Notes: generated by a model from the sequence alone, not told the origin. A stretch of 64,000 nt of DNA from Perkinsus olseni (GCA_013115135.1 JABANP010000200.1:1-64000); one strand, 5' to 3'; numbered from the stretch's first letter, positions 1-11,337 are shown. Numbers and translations are program-made.

Positions 1-72
1 ATTCCAAACTGCGCTGATGACGATCGCGCGCGCCCGGAATGATGCGATTCCGTCATCGGGCCACCTATTACC

Positions 73-1450
73 ATGCCGGAGGTTTCTTCTAGGAGCGGTC
101 GTCATCGGGACCTGTGTAGCCTCGTGAGCCTTTACTGGACACTCCTGCCTTGGAAGACTTCCTTGGGGATGTTGGCTCTTCAAGACTGCACGCTGGTAGG
201 CGGCCTACCCCTTCTCCTCACCAAAAGCACTTCCTTCCAGTTACGATACAGAAGGCGTTGGTGGCCGACGTTGACTTCGATCCTTCCCAAGTGCCTACGG
301 TGCCCAAGCGAGCCGCTGCCCTCCTCGACAAAGTCTTTGTGAGGATCTCCAGCACAGTGGCGATGAAGCAAGTGTCATCCGATGGCACCACAAAGATACT
401 CCTTCGTCTGCAGGTAGTGAGTCGGGCGGTCATTCACGTCAGCATCGATCCCCTCAGGACGGCAAGGAGGTGGAGTCAGTAATAATACCGGCAGGTGATC
501 GAAGGACTCTCTGTGTATCTTCTCAAGTGGGGTGCCGGATGGGGTGTCGCTTCTGCGCCACGGGGACCCTGGGTCTCTCCGGAAACCTGTCGTCGGGGGA
601 GATCCTCGAGCAGCTTTGGCATGCTAATAGAGTGTCGGACAAACCTATAGGGAACGTGGTCTTTATGGGTATGGGGGAGCCCTTAGAAAACTATGATGCG
701 GTACTAGCAGCCATCAAGGGCATGAACAGCTTGTTCGCCGTGCCGCAAAGGTGCATCACTGTTAGTACGGTTGGTGTGGTACCGAAGATACGGGCCCTAG
801 CTCATGATGCTTCGGGAGTCAAGCTCGCGTTATCACTGCACGCTCCCACCCAAGAACTGAGGGAGAAGATAGTTCCATCGGCCAAGGCATGGAGTATCCA
901 AGAGTTGATGCTGGCTCTTGACGAGTATGCTCAGGCGAATCTTTGTGCTGGGAGGCCTGATGGTAGCGGTGGTGGAGGAAGGAAAAAGGGTAGTGTTATG
1001 ATAGAGTATGTGGTTATAAAAGATCTCAACGACACCAGCGATTGTGCGCATAAGCTCGGGGAGCTCCTGGGGAACCGTAAAGTGGTGGTGAGTCTTATCC
1101 CCTACAACGTAGTGGACAACGGCAGCAACTTCGAGCCACCGTTAGAGAGTTCTGTCAGAAGGATGGTAGCCATCCTCAAGGACGTCTACGGTATTAGAGT
1201 TTATCACCGCCGCCATCATGGTCGGGATATTGACGCAGCGTGTGGACAGCTGGCTAAGAAGAAGCCCCATGGGGTGCCCGATCTCGAGGACCTCTCCGGT
1301 GCTGCAGTCGCGGGCCGTTCCCTAGCACCACTCGAATCCAGCGGGGATGAAGGATCTGAGTTGGGGAGGGTTGCTGTGATTTCTCTAGGAGTTCTTGTGA
1401 CTGGTATCATATCTTGGCGACTATTACGGCGGGTTTCGCCTTCCACCTGA
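73..1450 (+). CDS. RlmN-type radical-SAM rRNA/tRNA adenine-C2 methyltransferase
   Basis: Members of this family use a [4Fe-4S] cluster and S-adenosylmethionine to methylate C2 of adenine in 23S rRNA and some tRNAs. The cluster motif GCRMGCRFC (C-x3-C-x2-C) lies in a long match that includes RRTLCVSSQVGC, NVVFMGMGEPLENY, VSTVGVVP, LALSLHAP and SLIPYNVVDN. The methyl-accepting cysteine is present near the end in DIDAACGQLA. A 44-base intron (414-457, phase 0) joins SSDGTTKILLRLQ to DGKEVESVIIP. A second short intron near 196-227 is possible, so the start at 73 is uncertain. Oddly, the protein ends with a hydrophobic stretch and a basic tail (VAVISLGVLVTGIISW, then RLLRR), which looks like a C-terminal membrane anchor and is not normal for RlmN. 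An organellar ribosomal role is inferred. Confidence 0.88.
414..457 (+). other. 44-base GT-AG intron in the RlmN-like gene
   Basis: GTAGTG donor and CCCTCAG acceptor. Removing it keeps the frame at phase 0 and restores a gap-free RlmN alignment. It illustrates the very short intron class seen across the window. Confidence 0.8.
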
Positions 1451-1526
1451 CCATGTGTTGCAGTTGAGTTGTGATTGGTGTGGTATGAATGTGGATGGGG
1501 CCTGTACTGCTCAGCTACGCTCTTCA

Positions 1527-3235
1527 ATGGCAGCAGCTCAACGGTATACACTGGGGCGGGTGCCCCTCTTACTACAGAGCTCATCATCGGTCAGTAGTCG
1601 GTGGTTCAGCACCACCGTGGCCAGGGCTAGCCGGGACGTCGGTGCTGCGATCGCCCTCAACAACTCCTTATCAGCATGCGAGTCTCACCATCAGGTATCT
1701 TGGGGAATCTTTGGAATCCTCGCTGTGCGCAATCACCGGTGATTCAGGTACTAGAGTGTCTGGACTCGTGTTCTTACTCTGTGCACAGACTTGGGTTCCA
1801 GAACGCTCTCACAGCGCTTCATCGTTTCGCGCGCCACAAAAACCCCGGAGCTTGTGCCACGCGTCAGCAGGTGGCCGATCGTGTTGCCCGCCTGTTGCTG
1901 ACTCCTCATGAACGGCAATCCCAGCCGACGGCCGGAATGCTGGGCAACGCCTTGTGGGCCTGTGGCAGGCTAAACGATGTTATCGACTGGTCGGGGGTCG
2001 TGGAGGGGGTTGGCCGGAGAGCTATCATTGATGATAAGATGCTGCCTCATCATATAGCTCATTTTATGTGGGGTTCGGCGTCTTGCTACTCGGTTGCGAC
2101 GGAGGATCGTCAGCGGGAACAGATAGTCGAATTAGTTAAGAAGGTTATGATGGAGTTTTCCCGTAGGGATGGTACCGGGTTCGAATCCAGGCATATAGCT
2201 AATATTGTGTGGTCATTGGGGACCATACAACTGCCTCTCTCTGGTGACTTCCTGCTTCGTCTCCTAAATTCATGTACCGCTGTGAGCAGCCACTTAAAGG
2301 ACCAGGAAGACTCCAACACCATCTGGGGTCTGGCCAGGCTCTCGGCGGTCGCGCCGCCTGCGGCAGGAGAAGGGGTCCATGCTATTCGACGATACATCGT
2401 TGGCCGGGTGCTGCAGCGAACCAGCTGGAGTACCCTCCGCCCCGAGGAGTTTGCTATGATGCTCTGGGGTGTCGCTGTAGGGGTGGGCCAGGAGGCGGAC
2501 GCAGCAGTGCTGGAGAGGTTATCGGCTGCAGCGTCCTCACTGGCCGGGAAGATGGTTTCGGAGCCTTCATCTCACCGGGCGATAGCTAACACTCTGTGGG
2601 CCTTCGCTACCCTGCGGCACGCTGATGACAACTTGCTACGATTCACTAGCCTAGCCTGTCCAGCAGTGGTTCAAAGTGGCTCTGGTCGGCATCTTTCCAA
2701 CATAGTATGTGCCTTGAGCGACCTCGGATGCTCCATACCGGATGATCTATTGACTGCAGCTATCAAGGCTTGCTCTTATCCACCTACTAACGCGACGGGT
2801 CGTCATGCGGCGGGCTTGCTGCGTGCCGTAGCTGCCTCCCTCAGAAGGAGGGAAGTCGAGGCTGCTGAGCTTGAACCCTTGGTGGCTACCGTGTGGAGCT
2901 CCTACGATGTTGAAGAGGAGGCCACGGCCCGGCAGCTGTTCATAGCTGCCCTTTGGAGCAGCCTGTGTACACCCTCCCCCCTTATCAAGGACCGACGGAA
3001 AATCGACGTGATCATTAGCGGAGCGATGCAGGGATTTGCTGTAGATGATGCTGCCAGCAGCCACACACATGCTGAGGTTGCGATGGTACTTCGAAGGTTA
3101 GGTGAGCCTCGAGTGTTGGTGGAGGCCTCGGCGTGCGGCCTGAGCGTCGACATCGGCCTCCGAGGCGCTCAGACTGATTGGTTCCATGCCAACAACAACA
3201 GTGTTTCTGATACACGATGTACCACAGGTTTCTGA
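1527..3235 (+). CDS. Mitochondrion-targeted helical-repeat RNA-binding protein (HPR/OPR/FASTK-like)
   Basis: The start at 1527 gives MAAAQRYTLGRVPLLLQSSS followed by SSRWFSTTVARASR, a basic, serine-rich, acid-free leader typical of a mitochondrial presequence. Intron 1695-1747 (53 bases, phase 0) joins SACESHHQ to VLECLDS. The mature part is a run of about 35-40-residue helical repeats with the signature (A/G)N-x-(I/L/V)W-x-(L/F/A)-(A/G): examples are LGNALWACGRL, IANIVWSLGTI, SNTIWGLARL, FAMMLWGVAVG and IANTLWAFATL. Alveolate and algal families with this signature bind organellar RNA and take part in rRNA-fragment or transcript processing. A role in mitochondrial RNA metabolism is therefore inferred; no RAP domain was seen. 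A related but distinct gene lies at the far right of the window. Confidence 0.75.
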
Positions 3236-3321
3236 CGTCCTCAATGGCTATTGCGTTGTCTAGTGCTGCCAGTCACTTATGGTCTGCTCGTCAGTGTTTG
3301 TTGTTGTTGTGGTTGCGCTTC

Positions 3322-4519
3322 ATGGCGGCTTCCGTATCATCTCCCGGTGTGAAGAGTAGCAACTTCAACCTCACCAAGATGTCCGAGAGAGATCTCCTCA
3401 TCGCGTCCTTCGTCGCCAAGCATCGCTTGGACCATCAAGCTGCCACTGCGGTCCTGCTCGACTTGACTTCACACGATATGAATGTGATAGTTGCCGCCTT
3501 CGAGCCCTCACTGGCCAACGGTGCTGACAAGGAGGCCCTCCTGCGGAGGTTCGTACAGGTCTACTTTGAGCAGAAGACCCAGGCTTTCATCGGCCTCTGG
3601 GGGTTACCTGAACCCCTCACCAAGGACGTCCTCGGCCGCCTCAACTACAAAGGACCGTGGCTTGGTGATGGAACGCTTTGCTGTTGACAACCCTGACAAG
3701 ATGGACCAGCGAGGAAAGTACCGTGCCTTGGAAGCCCTCATCAAGCGACGTATGGACCATAGGATTACCACCTCCGTCTGTAACTGGCAGTTCGATGAGG
3801 CTGACCGGGTCTCGGCGGGCAAGCTGCTTCGAACGCTGACCCTGAGCGATCTGCAAGTCATTCTGGCGGCTTTCAACCCGGATGTCTTGCCTGATCACGA
3901 GGGCATCTCTCGTTACGCTATACTGGTGCGGACAGTCGACATCTATATGTCGCGGAAAGTAGACGCCTTCGTCTGCTACTGGTCGTTGGAGTCTGTGAAG
4001 GGACAGGTCGAGAAGGTGTTAGCTCAGCTTTGGCATGACCGAGCCTTGGGGTTTGTTCTTGAACGGGTTAACTTGGAGTCGCCGTCGAGCCCTCGAGAGA
4101 AGCTCGCCAAACTCCACCGATTCGTCCACCGATTGATCAGCAATCGTGTGAGTCGATTCGCCCTGGCGGAGGGCTTGCAGGATGAGCCACTGTGGAGCAT
4201 GGCCGTGAAGACGCTAAGTGTGAAGAAGCTCCTTCTGCTGGTAGACGGCTATTCCGTAGGCCCCAACGAGTCCCCTAGTCAAGCCTTGGGCAGGCACATC
4301 ACTGCAGTATCGCAGCAACGTGCTCGACCCAACACACCGCCAACAGTCCGCCTAGTGGAGGCTGCTGAGGGCGGTGATTCTGCTAGCGGGAGTCAACTGC
4401 CCTCTAGCGTGGCTGAGCTGCGGCAGCTCCTGGCTTCTGGGGAGGTGGTGCTGCCTGAAGAGGTCCTCCGAGAGCTCCGTATGATGGCGGATTCGGCAGC
4501 CGTTCTAACAAGAGAGTGA
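3322..4519 (+). CDS. Internally repeated protein of unknown function, frame break near 3655
   Basis: I do not recognise this family. Two or more copies of a unit of about 170 residues are visible. Their shared landmarks are a helix like VIVAAFEPSLANGADKEALL versus VILAAFNPDVLPD, then K-x2-AF(I/V)-x2-W-(G/S)-L, then (V/L)-(M/L)-ERF or ERV. The 5' part is read in frame 1 up to about 3658 and the rest in frame 2, so one extra base is present at about 3648-3661. The second repeat unit shows the protein should continue across the break. No GT-AG intron fits without deleting conserved residues. The start is either 3322 (MAASVSS) or the upstream ATG at 3244; an earlier start would overlap the preceding gene. 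The C-terminus is leucine- and glutamate-rich with no membrane segments. Confidence 0.6.
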
Positions 4520-4970
4520 AGTACTTCGTCAACCCTCCTGACTTCATTTTTTCTGCAAGTCTTATTCTTATTTCCGTTATTCTTGCTATTGCCGCTGTTG
4601 CACATTTTGACCGGTAGCGTCCGTAGTTTTTGTAGATTACGATCTATCTTGATAGCAGTCGGGAGAAGTCTCCCTCCTTTTTGGTGGCCATCGAGGTGGG
4701 CACGACGGTGATGAGCAGTCCCGCAGTGGGGTTCACTCTGAGCACCGTATCTTGAAGGTCGATCATTGATAGAGTTACTATTTTTACGGATTATTTATTA
4801 TAATTGCTATTAGTGTGTAAATGTCGCCATTGAAAGTCGAGAGAATCTTGGTTGAGTTCATGCAGTGGGCCTCTGGGACAGCACGCCGTTAAGAGCGTGG
4901 ATCGAGCAACCAGCAGCGTGAATCTCCCACCCTCTCAGAGGGGACCGTTGAACGCAACCCGTACTCCTTG
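4520..4970. other. Intergenic region, no gene seen
   Basis: It is AT-richer than its flanks around 4530-4600 and 4770-4820, with runs of T and TTATT. No conserved ORF or repeat was found. It probably holds the 3' end of the upstream transcript and the promoter of the next gene. Confidence 0.5.
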
Positions 4971-6746
4971 ATGCCGTCACCGTTGGACACGGTAGAGCGG
5001 AAGAGTCTTCAAGAAGCGATCAGAACTCTGGCGCTGACGCCTGACGGTCAGGCAGAAAAGAGACCTCCAGCATGGGACATCGTGAAGACCACATGCAAGG
5101 TGGGAGGTATACCGCAACTCTCTGCATGTAGGGATCCCTCGTAGTGATCGCAGGCACACGGTGCCGCAGCAATCGTAGCTGCTGGGGAAGTGATAATGAA
5201 GGAGCTCCTTGGCCATCCTAACCTTCGAGTACGGCAACGGCTACTTGACAACGTCATTGGCAAACTCGTGAAGTCGAGCGTTGCAGCACGGAAGTGGTTC
5301 CTGGGCGAGGCCCATGTTCTTCAAAGAGCCGTAAGCTCCTCCTCGCTGTCCTGTTGACACCACCAAGCTTATCCGAAAGCTTCTTGAGAGTAGCATCGTA
5401 TAAAGTTGGGCTGGACAAATGCTAGCTCGGTGGGGATTTCTTGTTCGGCGATTAGAGTTCATCAGGGAGAGGCGGCGACCTCCGATTGTTTCAGGCCAAG
5501 TCATGGGGGCTCATCGGAGAGCGGAAGCAGTCAGCCTATGGTCGAGGTCTCAGAGACGCTGCAGTGCAGCACCTGTCGGAATGGGAGCTTCACTTTGGTG
5601 GTAAAGACTATGCTGCGCCCCTGGAGGTGAATAGCATCAGGTTTGCCTCTAACGGTCGCATCGGTGGTGCGCTCTCCTGTCAGTCTCTTCTGGCTTCACT
5701 ACGATCGAGAGACTCAGACGCGGTGCCCGACCGCAGGCATCTACGAGAACTATCAGATGCCGCTCAGGAAGAGCGCCTGATTGCGGTATGGAAACGGGTA
5801 AGTCGGGGAACGGGAGCTTCGAGGCCCCCCGAACAGAATACATCGGTTGGAAACCTGCTAGGTGGCTGAGACTCTGAGAGGCGCAGAGATGGCCGACATC
5901 GACCACTGCATCACTCGTATCGACAACGCATTGGAGATACTCTTCCCTACGAGCTTGGATGAGGTCTTCAATGAGATCGACTTGGACGCTGAGCTTGCCA
6001 AGGATGGAGGCGATGGCACGGCGATTGGCGATTCGGCACCCTCTAGTTCCAGCACCTGGATTCCAGATCGGAATGTTACCATCAAGAGTGCGTCTTTCGG
6101 CAACCATATTGCTGTGCCTGGCGAGTAGCCGTTGGTGTTCTCAGTTCAGCCGGGAGCGGCGTCCCTAGCTCCGCAAGAAACAGAAGGGGAAAACGACGCT
6201 GTTTTCGATCAGCTAAGAGATGACCTACGCCTGGTGCGGGCCCGGAGGTGGCAGAGGTGGCTCGACCATCAACGGGACGCTATGGCAGAGGTTGTTACCT
6301 GCGGACGTCTCCGAGGGAAGCCTCTGCCGGGAGCTAGCCCTCGGACCGGTCCCCAAGGTGAGGGTCCGTGCTCACTTGGTTCCCGATGAGAGGTTATTCT
6401 CAGATTTGTATTCAAGCCCGAAGGCGTGCCTAGCGTGGCTGGAAGAGAAGCGTGCAGGGCTGGACCGAGTGGTCGGCCGGGCCCTCATCTCCACGTTCAA
6501 CACCACTCGCGCGCCGGGGGCAGCAGGCACGTCCAAGGCGCAGGTGAGGATGGCTTTTGGTGAGTTGGGCAGATGCAATACCAGGTTGGTGGTCAGGAAG
6601 AAGGGCGGAGCGATAGCGAGGACGAGTCCGAGTACGAGGGCGAGTTTGATGACGAGGAGGGAGGCCTTAGCCGCGACCTGAGGCTGTGCCAGCAGGCCTT
6701 CTCGGCAGCAAGTCCACCGCCTCCGTCCAAGAAGCGAAAACGTTGA
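4971..6746 (+). CDS. Multi-exon nuclear protein, possibly UVSSA-like
   Basis: The start at 4971 reads MPSPLDTVERKSLQEAIRTL. Introns that preserve frame are 5100-5153, one opening at 5331, 5798-5861 and 6544-6596. Exon 2 gives an alpha-helical stretch (VIMKELLGHPNLRVRQRLLD, then KLVKSSVAARKWFLGE) resembling a VHS/ENTH-type helix. A later exon has ADIDHCITRIDNALEILFPT, which resembles the region of UVSSA after its VHS-like domain, and then DQLRDDLRLVRARRW. The C-terminus is acidic (SDSEDESEYEGEFDDEE) and ends in SKKRKR, a nuclear localisation signal, with stop at 6744-6746. UVSSA acts with stalled RNA polymerase II in transcription-coupled repair. I could not find its usual zinc-binding C-terminal motif, so the family name is tentative. 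The exon path between about 6220 and 6360 is also unresolved. Confidence 0.45.
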
Positions 6747-7266
6747 TAGAGTTATGACCTTGCAGCGATTGTTTGCGTCGTCAATCAGGAGGGAGACTGG
6801 GTCCTCACTCCCGCGCCCGCCTCTGGAGACGGGGATCATCTGCGTCTCATCGCCTACCCTTCGAGACGCCGTTCGCTCAGTGTCTCTCACGGCATTCTCA
6901 GCGCCCCGCCGCAGTTGGATGGTCTATTTCCGCGCCACCTATTTTCGGAATTTTCCTCTTTCCTCGGTAGAAGTGTGTGACCCACATAGGGAAGATAAGT
7001 GCTACGCGATGGGGCCCTAATTGTTCCGATGAACCTGCGTTACGGAGCTCATCACCAATACACTACGTCTCGCCCTCACTGTTTCTCATCATCGTGCTAG
7101 TCAATGCCTTTGGAGGCTCTGCAGCTTTCTGGACTGCTTCGTGTGGGGGTTCAGGGGATATCGGCAGCCTCCAAGATCCGCATAGTGTTGCGGAACCCAC
7201 GGCGGAGTTTCCATTGCCTGTGAGTCACTTGCTATATCCCCAGTAACTGCACTGCTCCCCATCCTT

Positions 7267-8638
7267 ATGCGTCTTCTACCACCTCTTGCCGGCCTCTCCG
7301 TCGGTCTAGCCACTACCAACCTCAGGCGGCCCGACAGATTCCTCGAGGTCTTCTTCGGGCTCCGTTCTAGCGGGAAGGAGTGGTTGCAGCAACGCGATGT
7401 CTCCCCTTCTGTCCTCCTCGTTTTAGCTCTTTTTTGTCAGGGTGAGGTTTGCTTCAAGCACTCGGTGGAAGAGAGAAGCTTCAAAAGCGTGTTCGAGTAC
7501 TCGCCATTGTCATCGGAGCAGTCCCTCCACTGTCATAAGATGAAGGTCCGTCGGGACCAGCGCATCGAGCTCATCGGCGAGCCGGCATGGCCGAGCGACG
7601 TGGGGCTCTCCCTCACCGGCAGAGACCTCAAAATGGTTGATAATAATGTCTTTGAGGGCAAAGTTCGAGTAAAGAAGAAGGGGCGTAAGGTTAAACCCCT
7701 GCTGCCCGCCCAACACCATACCGGCCACTATCAAGCTGAGGGGGAGAGTCGACGAGGTTCTGGCGGGCGAGAATGAAGACATGTACATGAAGCTCTTCGG
7801 GGAGGTGGCTCAAGGGTGGAAGGTGAGATAGAGTCAACACACTGCGATCACTGGCCTCTGCGAACGCCTGGTTGCCACCTAGGAATCGTGTGAGGAGGTG
7901 CTGGTGGCCCGCCCACCGTGGCCGGGTTCCGTACTTGGTTCTATTCAGGTCCCCCAGGGAGGGCCCTCGGATGAAGAGGATGTGGATGACCTCGTAAGGC
8001 GTATCGTTCGCATGCCTTGCCGTCAGCGTCGTGATGTTATCAGGGAGGATCTCTGCAGAATCTGTTTGAGGAATCTAAGGTCGATGCGCAGAAGCCACAA
8101 GTGGAGCCCTTCAGAGGCATCATCAAAGTATCATCAAGCGAGTGCGGCGGTTTCCCAGTTCGTTCATCAGTCGACTCAGATGAGGAATTCAATAGCGTCG
8201 CTTTCGGAGCAGCAGTGATCGCTGAAGGAGTTTGAAATGACGTCCTGTTTGTGTCAGGGTAATTTATGTGTTAAGAACAATAAGCATCTGAGCGAGAGAG
8301 TGAAAGAAGATCTCGAGATCGATATCAAAGACACTGATAAATACTCTTGCCGTCACTTTCACCTCTCGTCCACCAAAAAAGGGCTACGACTTCAAACCCC
8401 GCTCTTCGGAGTAACTGAGGCTTTCGGAGAGCCCGTGTCGTTGAGCGGGGAGCCTCTGGAGGTCATCAACAACCAGGGGATGGGGACCAAGAACCATTAC
8501 GTTGTCGTGAACATGCACTTGATGGGAGTATCGGGCGAGTCTGTGGAAGTGATGGGCTGGTTCGACGTTAAGCCCGCGTCTGCCAGAGAGACTCTAAAAA
8601 CTGTTATGGAGAACGACATATTCAACTCTTCTGATTAG
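7267..8638 (+). CDS. Predicted secreted beta-rich module protein(s), units 1 and 2
   Basis: One or two genes. Unit 1 starts MRLLPPLAGLSVGLATTN, a plausible signal sequence, then splices near 7434 to GEVCFKHSVEERSF. A core follows (SLTGRDLKMVDNNVFEGKVR) that matches the next gene's SLVPKGLTMTDENVLAGKVR. The end of the unit (ATIKLRGRVDEVLAGE, MKLFGEVAQGW) is in the +1 frame, so one extra base lies near 7685-7715. An exon from about 7882 to 8218 adds a basic, low-complexity linker. Unit 2 begins at an acceptor at 8257 with GNLCVKNNKHLSERV, then YSCRHFHLSS, and ends at 8638. Both units open with G-(E/N)-(V/L)-C-(F/V) and later have C-x0-1-H. No known domain was recognised, and exon joining between the units is uncertain. 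Confidence 0.5.
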
Positions 8639-8873
8639 CCTTTGAAGGCCACTGCCTCTTCTAGTGATACTCGGTGGTCTCTCTGCTCACGTATTTCGCC
8701 GCTTTCCCGGCAGCCATTCTCATAACTGCTGATAGAAGATGTCCCTCATGAGTGAATGGTCGCTGTCTTTGGTTGCATCAACGGCAGTGCTATCAGGAAG
8801 TGGAGCGAGGTTGGTCACTGCCACTTGCATGTCCCGTCCTCACCCGGCAGGATCTTCCTTCCCTCTACCATCA

Positions 8874-10185
8874 ATGCTTCCCATCATCCTCATCTTTCCA
8901 GGCCTGCTCGGGCTAGCCAGGGGCGTCGGTTTCTATGTAGGCTACTCCGGCCTCCATCCGGTGATCGCATGCCTTGTCTACAGGGAGAAGTTTGTTTCGA
9001 GGAAGACGTCCCGCAGGCGAACTTCGAGGGGGGCCAGTGTCACGAGATGACTCTCAGCCCTGATTATCGTATCAGTCTCACTGACGCTGGACTCAAGGGG
9101 CTGAGCCTCGTCCCAAAGGGTTTGACGATGACCGATGAGAACGTGCTTGCTGGGAAAGTGAGGGTTAAGGACAAACGCCTGGGAGGGACGAGAAGTCTCC
9201 GGGCTACCATCAAGCTTGATGGTAGCATCGAAGAGCTCTCGAAGGGAGAGACTGAGAAGGCTTACAAGAAAATGTTCGGGTACCTAGTCGGTGAGTGGAG
9301 AAAACAAGGCTCTGAGGGCAACTTGGACGGCGACGAGGAAGGCTCAGATGAAAGGGAGGAAGAGAACTCGAATGAGGTGGGCTTTGTTGTGGGCGGGGAT
9401 AGCTGGCCCTTCCACTTTGTTGTGTTTGATCGTTTCTGAAGATGGGCCATTACTCGTCTCTTTCGCAGGAAACGAAGTTGATTCTCACAGAGAGGGACAT
9501 GGAACGTCTGGGGATGGAGGGCAAGGCTGGTCCCAAAGGAGTGACCATCAAGTCCAACTACCAGCTCGAAATCAGAGGGCACGAAGATCCATCCACCTCA
9601 ATGTCTCTCAAACCGACCACGTTCGCCAAAACCGGTGCAAACACATGGACGGGCAAGATGATGCTGAAACCCCTGAAGGGGAAGGGAAGCCGAGTCAAGC
9701 GAGGATTGATGACTGTGAAGTTGGTCATCCCTGATGAAGTCGCGGAGACCTTCTTTGATCCTAAGGTCAGCAGAGATGCTCCTCGTCACGACCTTAGACG
9801 GTTGGCCCATTCTCTCTTGTAGGTGGATGCTTCGGAAATCCAATTCGACCCGTATGACGCTGCCAGGCTGGAAATGTCAACGTACGCCGAAAAGCCAATA
9901 ATGGCATCGATATTACACGATGGCCGACTCGACCCTGTCGACGGCCGCCTCTCTACTGACGGTGGCTCTGAAGTTACCGTGTCGGTACAGCCACAGAGCG
10001 TGGAGGGCAGAGGGCGCGAGGTTGAGGCGAGGGTTGCTGTGAAAAGTGGGAGGAGGAGAGGGAGCCGTGAGAAGTCTTTGGGAACCGCTAAGATCACTCT
10101 GTCCCTGACCAAGAGGGACCAGGAGGTGCTGAGCAGGCTTAGACGCCAGGGAAAGGTGAGAAGGGGGAGGGGCTCTTACCCTTGA
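8874..10185 (+). CDS. Predicted secreted protein with three beta-rich repeat modules
   Basis: The four exons 8874-8936, 8984-9376, 9469-9765 and 9823-10185 join in frame at phase-0 GT-AG introns and give about 371 residues. Exon 1 encodes MLPIILIFPGLLGLARGVGF, a strong signal peptide. Exon 2 starts GEVCFEEDVPQANFEG, has CHEMTLSPDYRISL, then LTMTDENVLAGKVRVKD and LRATIKLDGSIEEL. After a short acidic linker, exons 3 and 4 each carry a diverged module with alternating hydrophobic strands (MSLKPTTFAKTGANTWTGKM; EVTVSVQPQSVEGRG; AKITLSLTKRDQEVL). The family was not recognised. It is clearly homologous to the unit upstream at 7.3-7.8 kb. The repeated pattern is Lxx(P)xxLxxxxxNxxxGKVRVK followed about 10-15 residues later by (R)ATIKL. 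Confidence 0.7.
8937..8983 (+). other. 47-base intron separating signal-peptide exon from mature domain
   Basis: Donor GTAGGC and acceptor GTCTACAG, phase 0. Equivalent acceptors occur just before the homologous motif at 7434 and 8257, so all three units share this intron position. Confidence 0.75.
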
Positions 10186-10715
10186 GGTTCACTGGGTCCA
10201 GGTCAGTCTACCTTCGATTGCGAGTTTTCTCAGCTCAGCGGTGGGAGAGCGCCGTTTCCGTTGTCAGGCGAGAAGCAATGAGAGCTAATCGCTATTATGT
10301 TTTGAACTAAATGACGAGAATGTTGTTAACTGATTCTTCTTCTTATGTGAATGCAAACTATGATGATGATGATGATGAGAGTAATGAAAATGAGCGTATG
10401 GTGTCATTGTAAAGTACGTGTTTTGTTACGAGTTCGTCCACTCAGACTCACCGGTCTGTCCCAACATCGTTGGACCTCCTGTCGGAGCGACGAAATTCAA
10501 CAGCATTCAATTCCTAAAATGAGCTTGCATATCAATACTGCTCCATCCTGCGCTGTTTAAGTAGCGCTCGCCCAAAAATACCCTCATGTGCGCAATTCCA
10601 AAGGTCGCGATGCAGCGGCGAAACTTTTACGATAGAACACTCCGGAACTTGTCAGTGCTCTCTTGAGTTGGTGTGCTTATCGTACCTGTTCCGACTCAGT
10701 ACCGGTTAAAACACA
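10186..10715. other. Intergenic region with a short GAT microsatellite
   Basis: About six GAT units lie at 10361-10378. No supported gene was found; the ATG-rich ORF here is a product of the microsatellite. Confidence 0.5.
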
Positions 10716-11251
10716 ATGCGTATCCTTTTACTCTCCTATTGGCTGCTCATTAGAACATCGACACTAAGATTAGCTCGGCAGAAAGTGAACGGGGCCTTCG
10801 GGCAGGTGAAGGTACGACTATCAGATGACTAGTCCCCTTAGAGGTGATGTCGTCTCCTTGCAGGTGGAGCCTCCCTTCAAACACGGTAGCCCACCTATCC
10901 ACTATGCTGGTCAGCCGAACCCTCATTGCTCATTATCGTACTCCAGCGGCGGATCGTACAAGACAGTGTGGTTCATAGTGCTGGGGAATAAGGTCCATCC
11001 CTTAGCTTGGAGATGCCCTCCCAATCATCTGATTGGGTAAATCACAACACGACACGTCCTGTTCGCTCATCGGCACCGCTGTTGTCAGGAACATTAGTAA
11101 CGTGGACGGCATAGCGGCGCCCAAAGGAGAGTATGCCGATGCCTTCGAGGAGTGCAAGGCGGGTGTGAAGGAGTATTCAAAGTTCTTCCACATAAGAAAG
11201 CTCTTCCGGAAGGAACGGGCCTTGGTGATTGCAATTTGCAAACATAGATGA
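10716..11251 (+). CDS. Small predicted secreted protein, unknown family
   Basis: ATG at 10716 gives MRILLLSYWLLIRTSTLRLA, a signal peptide. Intron 10812-10863 (52 bases, phase 0, acceptor CCTTGCAG) joins it to VEPPFKHGSPPIHYAGQPNP and SYSSGGSYKTVWFIVLGNKV. A further intron, probably ending with GTTGTCAG at about 11090, leads to a basic C-terminal part (GEYADAFEECKAGVKEYSK, then FRKERALVIAICKHR). The sequence of the last exon and its 3' flank recurs in degraded form at about 16690-16870, so this exon lies at the edge of a duplicated segment. No function can be assigned. The exact second splice is not certain. Confidence 0.5.
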
Positions 11252-11337
11252 TATGATCCGATGATCATCACAGCCACAAACATGTTATGCTGAATATTCT
11301 TCAGCGAAGAGTGTTGTTCAACCTATTTGGTCTTCGT

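Noticed and set aside
10351..10560. Methionine-rich ORF
   Set aside because: Produced by a GAT microsatellite; no homology, codon or splice support.
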